Positions 1-7,288 are shown, counted from the stretch's first letter. The stretch is DNA of 8,766 nt from [Eubacterium] saphenum (GCA_004554555.1 SFLN01000091.1:1-8766), one strand, 5' to 3'. A program made the numbers and translations. The notes: a model not told the origin generated them from the letters alone.

Positions 1-561
1 GTTCGGGAAGCGTTTTGGAACGTGTACCGTCCGGGCTGTCTCGAACATTTTGTGCTCAATCAGCTTCGAGATGACCCCGCATATGTGCAAGAGCTGGACT
101 TTGTAATGGAAAAGGACGGCGAGCTTATCGGGCAGAATATGTTTATGCGGGCGGTTATCAAAGCCGATGACGGCAGAGATATCCCGATTTTCACAATGGG
201 CCCGATTTGCATTGCACCCGAGTTCAAGCGCCGTGGCTACGGCAAGAAGCTGCTGGATTTCTCGCTTGAGAAGGCGGCTGAAATGGGCGCGGGCGCGGTT
301 TGCTTTGAGGGGAACATCGATTTCTACGGCAAGAGCGGCTTTGTGTGCGCGAGTGAATTTGGGATAAGATATCACGGAGTTCCCGAGGGCGAGGACGCTT
401 CGTTCTTTCTCTGCAAGGAGCTGAAAGCGGGATATCTTGACGGTGTCACAGGTGTATACACCCCGCCGCAGGGCTACTTTTTGGACGAAGCGGCGGTCGA
501 GGAGTTTGACAAAGATTTTCCGCCAAAGGAAAAGCTGAAGCTCCCCGGACAGCTATTCTAA
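1..561 (+). CDS. GNAT-family N-acetyltransferase, 5' end outside window
   Basis: The open frame runs in from the window edge. Codons before the first possible GTG (base 22) read VREAFWN, which continues smoothly into VYRPGC, so the true start lies upstream and the GTG is internal. The protein should transfer an acetyl group from acetyl-CoA to an unknown small molecule or amine in the cytoplasm. The GNAT fold is shown by the strand ending TMGPICIAPEFK, followed by the acetyl-CoA pyrophosphate loop RRGYGK (bases 229-246) and then an amphipathic helix. A later strand and FYGKSGF resemble the usual GNAT 'FYxKxGF' motif. The C-terminal extension, about 60 residues ending LPGQLF, is typical of a Clostridia GNAT subgroup. 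The gene is convergent with phoR and shares its terminator. The substrate cannot be read from the sequence, and nothing ties it to phosphate metabolism. Confidence 0.88.
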   Translation, partial: VREAFWNVYRPGCLEHFVLNQLRDDPAYVQELDFVMEKDGELIGQNMFMRAVIKADDGRDIPIFTMGPICIAPEFKRRGYGKKLLDFSLEKAAEMGAGAVCFEGNIDFYGKSGFVCASEFGIRYHGVPEGEDASFFLCKELKAGYLDGVTGVYTPPQGYFLDEAAVEEFDKDFPPKEKLKLPGQLF

Positions 562-570
562 ACGAATAAC

Positions 571-610
571 AAAAAGCTCCCCGAGCGCAACCGTTCGGGG
601 AGCGATTTTT
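571..610. terminator. Bidirectional Rho-independent terminator
   Basis: A 12-bp inverted repeat (576-587 with 592-603, one G·T pair, loop CAAC) is GC-rich through its core. On the plus strand it is followed by GATTTTTATTT, serving the acetyltransferase gene. On the minus strand the A5 run at 571-575 becomes a T tract, serving the phosphate operon. It begins 10 bases after the acetyltransferase stop and reaches the stop codon of phoR. Confidence 0.9.
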
Positions 611-2282
611 ATTTGTGCTTCGGGAGAAGTACGGTAATTTCCGTGCCGCTGCCCTCGGTGCTTTTTATGCCGATTGTGCCGCCGTGAAGCGTGACGCCGT
701 GCTTGACGATGGAAAGTCCAAGCCCCGTGCCGCCGATTGTCCGCGAGCGGCTCTTGTCAACGCGGTAAAAGCGCTCAAAAACGCGGTCAACGCTCTCGGG
801 CGGGATACCGATTCCCGTATCGGTGAAGGTCGCCTTGACGAAATCATCGGTCTGCGAGATGTTTATTTCAGCGGTACCGCCGTTTTTGTTATACTTTATC
901 GCGTTGTCGAGGAGGTTGTAGAAAATCTCGTCGAGCACGGGATAAACTCCCGTAATCTCCGCCTTTTCGCCCGTGACCTTGAGCGTAACGCCGTTGTTTT
1001 CCGCAGCCTTTGAGAGCCTGTCGGCGCAGGTTTCGGCGAGTTCTTTCAAGTCAACGTTTTCGCGCTCGTCCTTATAGGAATTTTCGTCAAGACGCGAGAG
1101 GTTGATGATGTCCTCGATAAGCGTTATCAGGCGGCTTGCTTCGCTTTTGATTTTCTCGGAGAACTCTTTGATATCCTCGGGCTTGACGATACCGCCCGCG
1201 AGCATATCGGAGATGCCGTAAATCGTGGTGAGCGGCGTTTTCAGCTCATGCGAAACGTTCGAGGTAAACTCGCGGCGAAGCTCCTCGCGGCTTTCTTTCT
1301 CGGTGATGTCGAGGATAATGATAACCGTGCCATTCGGCTCACCGTGCGAGAAAACGGGGCTTGCGATGACCTGATAAACCCTGTCGGAGAGCGTGAGATT
1401 GACCTCGTTTCGTTCACCCTTGAGCGCGTTTTCTATAGCTTGAATAAAGCTCTCGTTGTGGTTTAGGGTGAAGATATTGCGGGAATTTTCGTTGAACTCA
1501 GCGCCGAGAATTTTCAGCGCGGAATTGTTGTACGACAGCACCTCCGCGTTTTTATCGGTGATGATGAAGCCCTCGCTCATATTCTCGGTTATGAGCGAAA
1601 ACTCCGCGCGCGCCCGCGAAAGCTCGTTTATGCGGCTTTCAATTTCGATATTGCGGTTTTTGATTTCGTGAAGAAGCGGCGCGATTTCGCTGTAATTCTC
1701 GTCGATATCGGGATTTTTGAGGTCGATTTCGTTTATGGGCTTAACAATTTTGTTCGCGGTCAAATCGGCGAGCAACAGGCTCAAAATCAGCGCCAGAATA
1801 AGCGCCAGCAGCACGCCCCACCACAGGTCGAAAATCATACCGAGGACGGTATCCTGCGTGCCGGAAACTCGGATTATATCGCCGTTTGCGAGCACTCTCG
1901 CGCAGTAAATCGTGCGCTCGGAAAGGGTGTGGCTTTCGCGGGTTGCGGTGCCCTTTCCGGACTGTTTCGCCGCGACAATCTCATCGCGATTTGCGTGGTT
2001 TTCCATTTCCGCGGGATTTGCAACGTTGTCGAACAAAACCGTGCCGTCCGCCGCGATGTAAGTAATTCTGCTCGAAAATCCCGTGAGATTTGCCAAATGC
2101 TGTTCGATATCATCGGCATTTTCATCGGTCAGCGAAACGCTCAAAAGCTGCGTTTCCTCTTCAAGCTGTTTTGTAAAATTATCAAGATTTTTCGCGTAGT
2201 TTGCACCTAAAACTATTATTATCGCAATAATCACCGAGGCAAACGACACAAAAAAGGTTGACAAAAAAATTCGTTTTGTCAT
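609..2282 (-). CDS. phoR: Phosphate sensor histidine kinase PhoR
   Basis: Membrane histidine kinase of 557 residues, expected to phosphorylate the adjacent PhoB when phosphate is limiting. In order: membrane helix ~8-27; extracellular sensor ~28-148 with a PAS-like strand (TYIAADGTVLFDN); membrane helix ~149-173; a short linker without an obvious full HAMP; cytoplasmic PAS ~225-325; dimerisation helix with phospho-acceptor H345 (SNVSHELKTP); then an ATPase domain with N box (N456, N460), G1 box DTGIGIP (488-494), F box FERFYRVDKSRSR and G2 box GGTGLGL (517-523). All catalytic boxes are intact. The chosen ATG at 2282 lies 4 nt after the phoB stop and is preceded by GGGG within the last phoB codons. 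A longer frame begins at 2339, but it would add a non-membrane leader overlapping phoB, so I reject it. It is the last gene of the operon and ends at the shared terminator. Confidence 0.93.
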   Translation of the reverse strand: MTKRIFLSTFFVSFASVIIAIIIVLGANYAKNLDNFTKQLEEETQLLSVSLTDENADDIEQHLANLTGFSSRITYIAADGTVLFDNVANPAEMENHANRDEIVAAKQSGKGTATRESHTLSERTIYCARVLANGDIIRVSGTQDTVLGMIFDLWWGVLLALILALILSLLLADLTANKIVKPINEIDLKNPDIDENYSEIAPLLHEIKNRNIEIESRINELSRARAEFSLITENMSEGFIITDKNAEVLSYNNSALKILGAEFNENSRNIFTLNHNESFIQAIENALKGERNEVNLTLSDRVYQVIASPVFSHGEPNGTVIIILDITEKESREELRREFTSNVSHELKTPLTTIYGISDMLAGGIVKPEDIKEFSEKIKSEASRLITLIEDIINLSRLDENSYKDERENVDLKELAETCADRLSKAAENNGVTLKVTGEKAEITGVYPVLDEIFYNLLDNAIKYNKNGGTAEINISQTDDFVKATFTDTGIGIPPESVDRVFERFYRVDKSRSRTIGGTGLGLSIVKHGVTLHGGTIGIKSTEGSGTEITVLLPKHK

Positions 2283-2286
2283 AAAT

Positions 2287-2964
2287 TTACCCCATTGAAT
2301 TGTCGGAGAATTTATACCCCACGCCGCGCACGGTTTCAATCATATCGCCGCATTCGCCGAGTTTTTGCCGAAGCGTTCTGATGTGAACGTCAACGGTTCT
2401 GCTCTCGCCCGCGAAGCCGTAATCCCACACCTTTGCGAGGATTTTTTCGCGCGTGAGGACATTGCCCGCGTTCTCGAGGAGATAGCACAAAAGCTCGAAT
2501 TCCTTGAACGTGAGCTGAACCTCGTTTCCGTCAACCTTGACGATATGCTTTGCGGGATTGACGTAGAGCTTGTCGCTTTTGTACTCCTTATCGGCGGAGG
2601 AGGCGGTGCGGCGAAGGAGCGCTTTTATGCGGGAAATCATCTCCATTGTCCCGAACGGCTTTACGATATAGTCGTCCGCGCCGCTGTCCAAGCCGATAAC
2701 CTTGTCGTACTCCGAGCCTTTTGCCGTGAGCATAATAACGGGCAATGCCGCGGTTTTCGGCGCTTTTCTGAGCTTTGCGAGAACCGAAAGCCCGTCCTCC
2801 TCAGGAAGCATAATGTCAAGCAAAACCAGCTCCGGCAACTCGCCGTCCATTGCTTTCCAGAAATCCGAGGGACGCTCGAAGCCCTTTGCGTCAAGCCCCG
2901 AGTTTGTGAGCGCGTACAGCACAAAGCTGCGGATATTCGCGTCGTCCTCCAACAAATAAATCAT
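2287..2964 (-). CDS. phoB: Phosphate response regulator PhoB (OmpR family)
   Basis: DNA-binding response regulator of 225 residues, the usual length for PhoB/PhoP. The receiver domain (~1-118) has the acidic pocket E6-D7-D8, phospho-acceptor D50 (LLDIMLPEEDG), switch T80 and conserved K102 (KPFG). The winged-helix domain (~130-220) carries the typical TFKEFELLCYLLENAGNVLTR stretch, the recognition region SRTVDVHIRTLRQKLG and the wing VRGVGYKF. The start at 2964 has AAGGTGA about 7 nt upstream, and phoU ends 14 nt before it. Placement between phoU and a PhoR-type kinase in a pst operon identifies it as the phosphate regulator. Its likely target is the TTAACA repeat set upstream of pstS at 7196-7241, which would make the operon autoregulated. 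The Firmicute ortholog is called PhoP in Bacillus. Confidence 0.94.
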   Translation of the reverse strand: MIYLLEDDANIRSFVLYALTNSGLDAKGFERPSDFWKAMDGELPELVLLDIMLPEEDGLSVLAKLRKAPKTAALPVIMLTAKGSEYDKVIGLDSGADDYIVKPFGTMEMISRIKALLRRTASSADKEYKSDKLYVNPAKHIVKVDGNEVQLTFKEFELLCYLLENAGNVLTREKILAKVWDYGFAGESRTVDVHIRTLRQKLGECGDMIETVRGVGYKFSDNSMG

Positions 2965-2978
2965 AATTTATCACCTTA

Positions 2979-3617
2979 TCAATGCTCGCCCGTGATTGAA
3001 AAGATAACCCATTCCGCGATATTTGTCGCGTGGTCGCCGATACGCTCGAGATACTTTGCAACCATAAGCAAATCCATAAAATACTCCGCGTCCTTTGTAT
3101 CCTCGCGGATTAAGTCAACAAGCTCGGTTTTGACCTCAAGGAAAAGGCGGTCAACGTTGTCGTCCATATCGATAGTCCGCTGCGCGAGCGCCAAATCTTT
3201 CTTGACGAACGAGTCCACGCCCGTGGTCACCATTTTCACTGCTTCGGTCGCCATTTCGGAAATGTGTACCTTCCCCGCAAGGTTTGTCGAGTGGACAAAG
3301 CCCGCGATTTCCGCAATATCCTGCGACTGGTCGCCGATTCTCTCCATATCGGAAATCATCTTGAGCGCCGAGGAAACGGTTCTCAAATCCTTTGCAACGG
3401 GCTGCTGCTGAAGCAAAAGCTTCATACAAAGCGCCTCGATATCGCGTTCAAGGTGGTCGATATCCTGTTCGTTTGCGTTGACCTTTTCAATCATCATCGG
3501 GCTTTTCTCGTCGAACAATGCTTTGACCGCGCACGAAATACTTTCCTCGCAAAGCGCGCCCATTTTGATTAATTCGACGTTCAGCTGTTCAAGTTGTTCA
3601 TCAAAACGGTTTCTCAT
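2979..3617 (-). CDS. phoU: Phosphate transport and signalling regulator PhoU
   Basis: All-helical cytoplasmic protein of 212 residues that couples the Pst transporter to PhoR and dampens phosphate signalling and uptake. Two repeated three-helix bundles are visible. Each carries the metal-binding helix motif of the family, ISDMERIGDQSQDIAE in the first half and AKYLERIGDHATNIAEW in the second. The start is the ATG at 3617, giving MRNRFDEQL, the typical PhoU N-terminus, and it sits 5 nt after a perfect AAGGAGG. The frame is open further upstream to 3722, but that extension overlaps pstB and reads as basic, low-complexity shadow sequence. The pstB stop is 10 nt upstream and phoB follows after 14 nt, so it is an internal operon gene. 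Confidence 0.95.
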   Translation of the reverse strand: MRNRFDEQLEQLNVELIKMGALCEESISCAVKALFDEKSPMMIEKVNANEQDIDHLERDIEALCMKLLLQQQPVAKDLRTVSSALKMISDMERIGDQSQDIAEIAGFVHSTNLAGKVHISEMATEAVKMVTTGVDSFVKKDLALAQRTIDMDDNVDRLFLEVKTELVDLIREDTKDAEYFMDLLMVAKYLERIGDHATNIAEWVIFSITGEH

Positions 3618-3622
3618 AACTG

Positions 3623-3630
3623 CCTCCTTA
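3623..3630 (-). promoter_or_regulatory. phoU ribosome site overlapping the pstB stop
   Basis: On the minus strand the sequence reads TAAGGAGG: the pstB stop codon TAA shares its last two bases with a full AAGGAGG. The phoU ATG follows 5 nt later. This decides the phoU start and suggests that ribosomes ending pstB re-initiate on phoU. Confidence 0.85.
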
Positions 3631-4374
3631 GCCAAATCTTCCCGTGATATAATCTTCGGTACGCTTATCCTGCGGCTGCGAGAAAATCTTCTCGGTGTCG
3701 TTGTATTCGACAACCTCGCCAAGCAGGAAAAACGCGGTTTTATCGGAAATTCTCGCGGCTTGCTGCATATTATGAGTTACCATAACAATAGTATAGCACT
3801 TTTTCAGCTCAATTGCAAGGTCTTCTATTTTAGAAGTTGAAATCGGGTCGAGCGCGGAGGTCGGTTCGTCCATCAGCAGAACATCGGGTTCAACCGCAAG
3901 CGCGCGAGCGATACAAAGTCGCTGCTGCTGACCGCCCGAAAGACCGAGCGCGGATTTTTTCAGACGGTCCTTGAGCTCGTCCCAGATTGCCGCGTCGCGA
4001 AGCGATTTTTCAACAATATCGTCCAGCTTGACTTTGGAGTGAATGCCGTGGGTTCGCGGACCGTAAGCGATGTTGTCGTATACGCTCATCGGGAACGGGT
4101 TCGGCTTCTGGAACACCATTCCTACGCGCTTTCTGAGGACGTTCACGTCCATTTTCCCGTAGATATCCTCGCCGTCAAGCAGGAATTGTCCCGTAATCCG
4201 ACAGCCCTCAACCAAATCGTTCATACGGTTGAGCGACTTCAGAAGCGTGGATTTTCCGCAGCCCGAAGGACCTATAAATGAAGTAATCTGCTTTTCGGGA
4301 ATTGCGAGATTTATGTTTTTGAGAGCCTTGAAATTGCCGTAATAAAGCTCTGCGTTTCGTATATCAAATTTCAT
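3628..4374 (-). CDS. pstB: Phosphate ABC transporter ATPase PstB
   Basis: Cytoplasmic ATPase of 248 residues that powers phosphate import through PstC-PstA. All ABC motifs are present: Walker A GPSGCGKST (35-43, K41), Q loop VFQKPNPFPMS (88 onward), signature LSGGQ (145-149), Walker B VLLMDEP (165-171), D loop SALD and switch H201 in THNM. The Q-loop sequence QKPNPFPMS and the C-terminus IFSQPQDKRTEDYITGRFG are hallmarks of PstB rather than of other importers. The start at 4374 lies 2 nt after the pstA stop. Its ribosome site AAAAAGGGG is formed by the last Lys-Lys-Lys-Gly codons of pstA, so translation is probably coupled. The length is normal and no residue is missing. Confidence 0.97.
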   Translation of the reverse strand: MKFDIRNAELYYGNFKALKNINLAIPEKQITSFIGPSGCGKSTLLKSLNRMNDLVEGCRITGQFLLDGEDIYGKMDVNVLRKRVGMVFQKPNPFPMSVYDNIAYGPRTHGIHSKVKLDDIVEKSLRDAAIWDELKDRLKKSALGLSGGQQQRLCIARALAVEPDVLLMDEPTSALDPISTSKIEDLAIELKKCYTIVMVTHNMQQAARISDKTAFFLLGEVVEYNDTEKIFSQPQDKRTEDYITGRFG

Positions 4375-4376
4375 TT

Positions 4377-5294
4377 TTACCCCTTTTTCTTCTGAATGTG
4401 ACGTTCAATCAAATCGGAAGCCATGTTAATCAAGAATGTGAGCGCGAGCAGGACAACGCCCGACGCAAACGCCTGATTGACGTGGAGTCCCTCGTTGGAC
4501 TGGACGTACATGTGAACCGTGAGCGTTGCTGCGGAGTCCCAGATACCGCTGGGCGTGCTGCGGAAGGTACCCGAGGTGTAGATAAGCGCGGCGGATTCTC
4601 CGACAATTCTGCCTATCGAGAGGATAACTCCCGACATAATTCCGGGGATTGCCGCGGGGAGAATTATGCGGAAAACGGTGCGCATTTTGCCTGCACCCAA
4701 GCCGTAGCTGCCCTCGCGGTAGCTGTCGGGAACGGCAAGCAGCGCTTCTTCGGTTGTTCGGATAATCAGCGGCAAAATCATAATTGCAAGCGTGATTATA
4801 CCGCCGAGCATTGCGTATTGCCAGCCGAGCTGCATATTGAACAGCAAAAATCCGAAAAGACCGTAGACGATTGACGGAATACCCGAGAGCGTTTCCGTGG
4901 TAATGCGGATTACTTTCACCAGCTTGTTTCCGCGCTTTGCGTATTCGACGAGATAAACCGCCGCGAAAATTCCCACGGGAACCGCGATTAAAAGCGTGAG
5001 CACCGTCATCGTGAGCGTGTTGATGATAGCGGGCATCATACTCTGATTTTCGGGGGTGTATTTCCATTCAAACTGCTCGGCGGTGAGGTGAGGGATACCG
5101 TTTACGAGAATGTAAATCATCAAAAACAGCAGAATTCCCACGGCAAAAACCGCCGACAGCATCACCAAAATCATTACCACAAGCGACTTCGGGTGCTTTT
5201 TGTACTCGCGGAGCTTGTCGCGGAAGGTGACCTTGTTGATGTAGTTTTCGGGCTGATTTTGTTCGGTGTTTTTCATTTCGACAACTTTCTCCAT
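4377..5294 (-). CDS. pstA: Phosphate ABC transporter permease PstA
   Basis: Integral membrane permease of 305 residues that pairs with PstC to form the phosphate channel. A hydrophilic N-terminal tail of about 37 residues precedes the first membrane helix (~38-64), and about six helices follow in the usual pattern. The GIPSIVYGLFGF segment is a PstA/PstC signature. The EAA loop that docks on PstB reads EEALLAVPDSYREGSYGLGAG. The start at 5294 is supported by AAAGGA about 8 nt upstream, within the end of pstC. A second ATG six codons later is possible but has no better ribosome site. The pstC stop is 3 nt upstream and the pstB start is 2 nt downstream. Confidence 0.95.
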   Translation of the reverse strand: MEKVVEMKNTEQNQPENYINKVTFRDKLREYKKHPKSLVVMILVMLSAVFAVGILLFLMIYILVNGIPHLTAEQFEWKYTPENQSMMPAIINTLTMTVLTLLIAVPVGIFAAVYLVEYAKRGNKLVKVIRITTETLSGIPSIVYGLFGFLLFNMQLGWQYAMLGGIITLAIMILPLIIRTTEEALLAVPDSYREGSYGLGAGKMRTVFRIILPAAIPGIMSGVILSIGRIVGESAALIYTSGTFRSTPSGIWDSAATLTVHMYVQSNEGLHVNQAFASGVVLLALTFLINMASDLIERHIQKKKG

Positions 5295-5297
5295 AAA

Positions 5298-6146
5298 TTA
5301 GTCCTTTCTGCGCTTGAGCACCGAGAAACACAGGTTGATAATCAGAATGAACACGAACAGCACAACCGCTGTTGCGACAAGAATGCTTTGCTTGTGTTCA
5401 TCGGCATAGCCCATTTCAAGAATAACGTTTGAGGTGAGCGTGCGCACACCCGAGGTAATGCTTTCGGGGAGAATGGGCTGATTTCCTGCGACCATAACAA
5501 CCGCCATAGTTTCGCCGATAGCTCTGCCGACGCCGAGGATAATTGCGGCGAGAATACCCGACTTTGCCGCCGGAAGCGCCGCGAAGAACACGCTTCTTTC
5601 GTGCGTTGCGCCGAGCGCAAGCGAGCCCTCATAATAGCTTGTGGGAACAGCGTTGAGGGAAGCTTCGGTTGTCTTTATGATTGTCGGCAAAATCATTATC
5701 CCGAGCAAAATTCCCGCGGTGAGAAGCGATTTTCCCGAGCCGCCGAAAACGTTTCTGATAAACGGCACAAGCACCATTACACCGAAAAATCCGTAAACGA
5801 TTGACGGGATACCTGCGAGAAGATTTATCGCGGGCTTGACGAATCTGTACAGCTTTTTCGGGCAGTAAAACGACATAAATACCGCGCACAAAACGCCAAT
5901 CGGAACGCCAATCAGAATGGCAATTCCCGTGACGAGAATTGAACCTACAATCATCGGGAAGATACCCCAGCTGTCCGCGTCGGGACGCCATTCGCCGCCG
6001 AAAAGGAACTTGAAGAAGCCAACGTCCGCCATTGCGGGAATACCCGTTCCAAACAGGTAAACGCAGATTACAACGACCGCCAGAATTGACACGCAGGCGC
6101 AGAGTAAAAACAGCGCGTGCATAATTTTTTCTTTAGCTTTTTGCAT
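5298..6146 (-). CDS. pstC: Phosphate ABC transporter permease PstC
   Basis: Integral membrane permease of 282 residues, partner of PstA. The first membrane helix begins almost at the N-terminus (~10-33), and an extracytoplasmic loop with GGEWRPD, typical of PstC, follows. The GIPSIVYGFFGV signature comes next. The EAA loop is EASLNAVPTSYYEGSLALGAT, and GVGRAIGETMAV lies near the end as in the family. The ATG at 6146 has GCGAGG about 6 nt upstream; an ATG at codon 9 is a weaker alternative. It is separated from pstS by 147 nt containing a terminator-like hairpin, so it should be expressed below pstS, by read-through. Confidence 0.95.
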   Translation of the reverse strand: MQKAKEKIMHALFLLCACVSILAVVVICVYLFGTGIPAMADVGFFKFLFGGEWRPDADSWGIFPMIVGSILVTGIAILIGVPIGVLCAVFMSFYCPKKLYRFVKPAINLLAGIPSIVYGFFGVMVLVPFIRNVFGGSGKSLLTAGILLGIMILPTIIKTTEASLNAVPTSYYEGSLALGATHERSVFFAALPAAKSGILAAIILGVGRAIGETMAVVMVAGNQPILPESITSGVRTLTSNVILEMGYADEHKQSILVATAVVLFVFILIINLCFSVLKRRKD

Positions 6147-6199
6147 AAAAACCTCGCTTAATCCAAAAGCAGCGCGCGAAAAAACGTTTGCTGCCGATT

Positions 6200-6245
6200 A
6201 AAAAAATCAGCGCCGCACGCGGCTCAAAACCGCGTGCCGAGCGCC
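6200..6245 (-). terminator. Intercistronic terminator/attenuator between pstS and pstC
   Basis: A perfect 8-bp GC-rich stem (6215-6222 with 6230-6237, loop of 7) is extended outward across a small internal loop by GCGC pairing (6210-6213 with 6241-6244). Read in the operon direction it is followed by TGA and then seven T residues (6206-6200). It begins about 50 nt after the pstS stop. The form is that of an intrinsic terminator. Because pstC and the rest lie downstream with no obvious promoter of their own, I infer partial termination that keeps PstS in excess. It may also stabilise the pstS mRNA 3' end. Confidence 0.82.
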
Positions 6246-6293
6246 GTAGTTAAGGGAAAAACTCGGAAGAGAGGTGAAAACATCTTTCAAGAT

Positions 6294-7142
6294 TTACTTG
6301 ATTTCGGACCAGTTCTTAATCTCGCCGAGGTAGATTTTCTTAATCTGCTCGGAGGTGAGATTATCGATTTTGCTGTCCTTGTTTACTATAACGGCAATTC
6401 CGTCGTCCGCGATTTTAAGCTCGGTCAAGCCCTTGTCAAGCTCCTCCTGCTTAAGAGCGCGCGAGGACATACCGATATTGCAAGCGTCGGAGGTTACGGC
6501 AGTGATGCCTGCGCCCGAGCCGGTCTGCTGAATTTGAACGGTAACGCCGCTGTTCAGTTCCTGATACTTAGCTGCAAGCTTCTCCATAACAGGGCCTACG
6601 GAAGTTGAACCGTTGAGGGAGATTGTGCCCTTCTTGCCCGAGGGAGTGTAGGAGCTTGTCGTTTCAACCGCGATGTAGTGGTTATCTGAAATGACTTGCT
6701 GACCTTCCTTGCTCATTATGTAAGCGATGAAATCCTTGGACAAATCATCGAGCTTATCTTCCTTATAGCAGATTTCAAAGGGACGAGCGACCGCGTATTT
6801 GCCCGATTTAACATTGTCTGCGGTTGCCTCAACGCCGTCAACCTTGACAGCCTTTACGGTATCGTTAAGCGAACCGAGCGAGATGTAGCCGATAGCGTCG
6901 GGGTTGCCGGAAACGCTCATCATAACGCCGTTTGTGGACTGGATAATCTCAGCCGTAGCAACGGTTGCGTCCTTCTTGTCCGCGTCGAGAACACCCATAA
7001 GCTCAACGAATGCCGAACGTGTGCCCGAACCGTCCTCACGAGAAACAACCGTGATTGCCTTGCCGCTGTTTGCGCAGCCTGTAAGCGAGGCTGCCATAAG
7101 ACCTGCGGATAAAACCGCCGCAAAAATATTCTTGATTTTCAT
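6294..7142 (-). CDS. pstS: Phosphate-binding lipoprotein PstS, lobe-permuted
   Basis: Surface phosphate-binding protein of 282 residues that delivers phosphate to PstC-PstA. A lipoprotein signal (basic start, hydrophobic ~5-19) ends in the lipobox LTGC, with the lipidated residue C23. The order of the two binding halves is inverted from usual PstS. Residues ~29-159 match the normally C-terminal half (ITVVSREDGSGTRSAF, then AIGYISLGSLNDTVKA, then VARPFEI and FIAYIMSKEGQQVI). Residues ~172-282 match the normally N-terminal half (GTISLNGSTSVGPV, QTGSGAGITAV, CNIGMSSRAL, DGIAVIVN, IYLGEIKNWSEI). A linker of about 12 residues joins them. The frame is continuous and all main motifs are present, so it looks functional rather than broken. 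The start at 7142 has AAGGAG 7 nt upstream. It is the first gene of the operon, behind a probable PhoB-controlled promoter. Its identity as PstS rests on both halves and on the operon. Confidence 0.93.
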   Translation of the reverse strand: MKIKNIFAAVLSAGLMAASLTGCANSGKAITVVSREDGSGTRSAFVELMGVLDADKKDATVATAEIIQSTNGVMMSVSGNPDAIGYISLGSLNDTVKAVKVDGVEATADNVKSGKYAVARPFEICYKEDKLDDLSKDFIAYIMSKEGQQVISDNHYIAVETTSSYTPSGKKGTISLNGSTSVGPVMEKLAAKYQELNSGVTVQIQQTGSGAGITAVTSDACNIGMSSRALKQEELDKGLTELKIADDGIAVIVNKDSKIDNLTSEQIKKIYLGEIKNWSEIK

Positions 7143-7184
7143 TGAAATTCTCCTTTTTGTTGTGTAATTTTTGTTTACAGCTAA

Positions 7185-7241
7185 ATTATATCACGCAAAT
7201 GTTAAATCGAAAAGCGCACAAATGTTAAATCGATGTTAAAT
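7185..7241 (-). promoter_or_regulatory. pstS promoter with Pho-box-like TTAACA repeats
   Basis: On the minus strand there is a perfect -10 TATAAT (7190-7185). The place for a -35, 17 bp upstream, reads TTTTCG, a poor match. Instead three TTAACA hexamers lie upstream, at 7239-7234, 7228-7223 and 7205-7200. The first two start exactly 11 bp apart, the spacing known for PhoP/PhoB repeat binding, and the third is 23 bp further on, close to the -10. TTAACA fits the Bacillus PhoP repeat consensus (TT-A/C/T-ACA). The pattern suggests activator-dependent transcription by the operon's own PhoB. Confidence 0.75.
7196..7241. repeat. Direct repeats in the pstS upstream region
   Basis: The 15-mer CAAATGTTAAATCGA occurs perfectly at 7196-7210 and 7219-7233, a period of 23 bp. 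A third, shorter copy ATGTTAAAT lies at 7233-7241, overlapping the end of the second. The match extends well beyond the TTAACA core. They are the likely regulator binding sites of the pstS promoter. Confidence 0.85.
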
Positions 7242-7288
7242 ATCCGAGGTGAATTTTCAGGGAACGGCTCGGAAATGCGGGAATTTGC

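Noticed and set aside
22..561. Complete acetyltransferase gene starting at GTG 22
   Set aside because: The frame is open to base 1, and the upstream codons REAFWN fit the family, so the GTG is an internal Val and the gene is truncated by the window.
2283..2339. Longer phoR N-terminus starting at 2339
   Set aside because: The extra 19 residues overlap phoB, are not hydrophobic, and lack the ribosome site that precedes the ATG at 2282.
2365..3411. 348-residue plus-strand open frame opposite phoB and phoU
   Set aside because: It is an antisense shadow of two clear genes, with no ribosome site and no recognisable domain; the biased codons of the minus-strand genes explain its length.
3618..3722. 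Longer PhoU N-terminus starting at 3722
   Set aside because: It overlaps the end of pstB, reads as Arg/Ser-rich shadow sequence, and a perfect AAGGAGG marks the ATG at 3617.
6169..6194. GCAGC/GCTGC hairpin upstream of pstC
   Set aside because: Only 5 bp with a 16-base loop; likely chance.
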